A stretch of DNA of 64,000 nucleotides, from contig NZ_PDWS01000005.1 of the NCBI RefSeq assembly GCF_010093305.1, positions 62,001 through 126,000 of the forward strand. Reading direction: 5' to 3'. Position numbers and translations under genes: made by a program. The stretch comes from Pseudoxanthomonas sacheonensis (GTDB lineage: Bacteria; Pseudomonadota; Gammaproteobacteria; Xanthomonadales; Xanthomonadaceae). Positions 63,384 through 64,000 of the stretch are shown one piece after another (within the stretch, counting starts at the first letter, position 1; every line of letters begins with the position of its first letter). Under the pieces are notes generated by a model. That model was given only the letters and a program-made list of their open reading frames with translations. It had not been told where the DNA came from and did not search any database.

Positions 63384-64000
63384 GCCGGGCGCACCCGGCG
63401 GGCCGCGTCCGCGGCCGCGAACGCGCGGTACAAAGACTGCAGCCGCTGCACCATCGGTCCGCGCGCATCGTCGCCGCGCGGCTCATTGCCGATGCTGCGC
63501 TGGTCGACCGTGTGCACCGGCACCACGCCGCCGAAGGTGCCGGTGACGAAGGCCTCGTCCGCGCCGTAGACATCGGTGAGGCTGAAGGATTTCTCGAACA
63601 CCGGAATGCCGTTGTCGCGGCACAGGGCGATGACGTTGGCGCGGGTGATGCCGCCCAGGCAGTACTGGCCGGTCGAAGTCCACACCTCTCCCTTGCGCAC
63701 GATGAAGAAGTGGGTGGAGTTGCAGGTGGCGACGAAACCGTGCGGATCCAGCATCAGCGCCTCGTCGGCGCCGGCGCCGTAGGCCTGGATGCAGGCGGTG
63801 ATGCAGTTGAGCTTGCTGTGCGAATTCAGCTTGGGGTCCTGCACGTCCGGCGCGCCGCGCCGCACGTGCACCGTATACAGCGACAGGCCGCGCGCGGCGG
63901 TGTCGGTGGAGGCGGTCTTGTATTCGGGAATGATGACCACCGTGGCCGGGCCCACGGTCACGCGCGGATCCTGGTAGGGCGTGCTCTTCACCCCGCGGGT
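63380..64000 (-). CDS. Class IV aminotransferase (partial, N-terminus outside window)
   Basis: 207 codons of a PLP-dependent fold-type IV aminotransferase (branched-chain or D-amino-acid aminotransferase type). The expected PLP Lys is in NSHSKLNCITACIQAYGAG; the cofactor-phosphate loop is GGITRANVIALC. ADEALMLDPHGFVATCNSTHFFIV matches family members. The gene begins beyond base 64000. Coupled to the sulfotransferase-like gene. Confidence 0.88.
   Translation of the reverse strand, partial: TRGVKSTPYQDPRVTVGPATVVIIPEYKTASTDTAARGLSLYTVHVRRGAPDVQDPKLNSHSKLNCITACIQAYGAGADEALMLDPHGFVATCNSTHFFIVRKGEVWTSTGQYCLGGITRANVIALCRDNGIPVFEKSFSLTDVYGADEAFVTGTFGGVVPVHTVDQRSIGNEPRGDDARGPMVQRLQSLYRAFAAADAARRVRPA

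Overview
The window is high-GC DNA from a gammaproteobacterium of the Xanthomonadaceae/Lysobacterales type (Lysobacter, Luteimonas, Pseudoxanthomonas or a relative). The evidence is the gene content: YajQ, a DUF1415 protein, a carbohydrate-linked TonB receptor, and an aceF/lpd pair in which both proteins carry a lipoyl domain. Many short hairpin repeats, typical of this group, fill the gaps between genes. No species is assigned. I saw no rRNA, CRISPR array, prophage or intact insertion sequence other than one RAYT-type transposase.

Layout. 1-3.4 kb (minus strand): an RNA-repair locus with the 5' part of rtcB (cut by the window edge), a slipin/band-7 gene, two abutting degenerate tRNA-like RNAs, and a leader-like element with alternative hairpins. 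3.6-6.0 kb: a translationally coupled rRNA-modification operon (RsmC-like, RsuA-like, HAD phosphatase). 6.0-6.7 kb: a RAYT transposase with its REP sequences. 6.7-11.4 kb: housekeeping and small conserved genes (DUF1415, yajQ, EamA transporter, OmpW-like porin, DUF1801).

11.4-23.0 kb is an oligosaccharide-utilisation locus. It has a LacI-type regulator, a GH65 phosphorylase fused to beta-phosphoglucomutase behind an operator-like promoter, a TonB receptor, an MFS transporter, a secreted six-hairpin glycosidase-like protein and a secreted esterase. A plausible flow is uptake across the outer membrane, periplasmic processing, inner-membrane transport, phosphorolysis and then isomerisation to glucose 6-phosphate.

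24.6-28.6 kb holds the E2 and E3 genes of pyruvate dehydrogenase. 29.4-36.8 kb holds the complete atpIBEFHAGDC operon, with related hairpin repeats in three consecutive internal gaps. glmU (39.5 kb) and glmS (51.9 kb) supply UDP-GlcNAc precursors. Between them lies a cluster on the minus strand: a HlyD-ABC-FtsX-FtsX efflux system preceded by a near-perfect sigma-54 promoter and tandem palindromes, with a sigma-54 response regulator and histidine kinase further along the same strand.

54-60 kb encodes a CHASE-PAS hybrid histidine kinase with an HD-GYP response regulator, then a LuxR-type alpha/beta hydrolase and a PEMT/MddA-like methyltransferase. A decayed DUF2938 fragment, a sulfotransferase-like gene and a truncated class IV aminotransferase gene close the window.

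The most notable features are the RtcB-slipin-tRNA-like locus, the sigma-54 efflux promoter with its upstream palindromes, the GH65-phosphoglucomutase fusion, the candidate Fur-controlled transcript, and the density of REP/REPIN-type hairpins alongside a RAYT.
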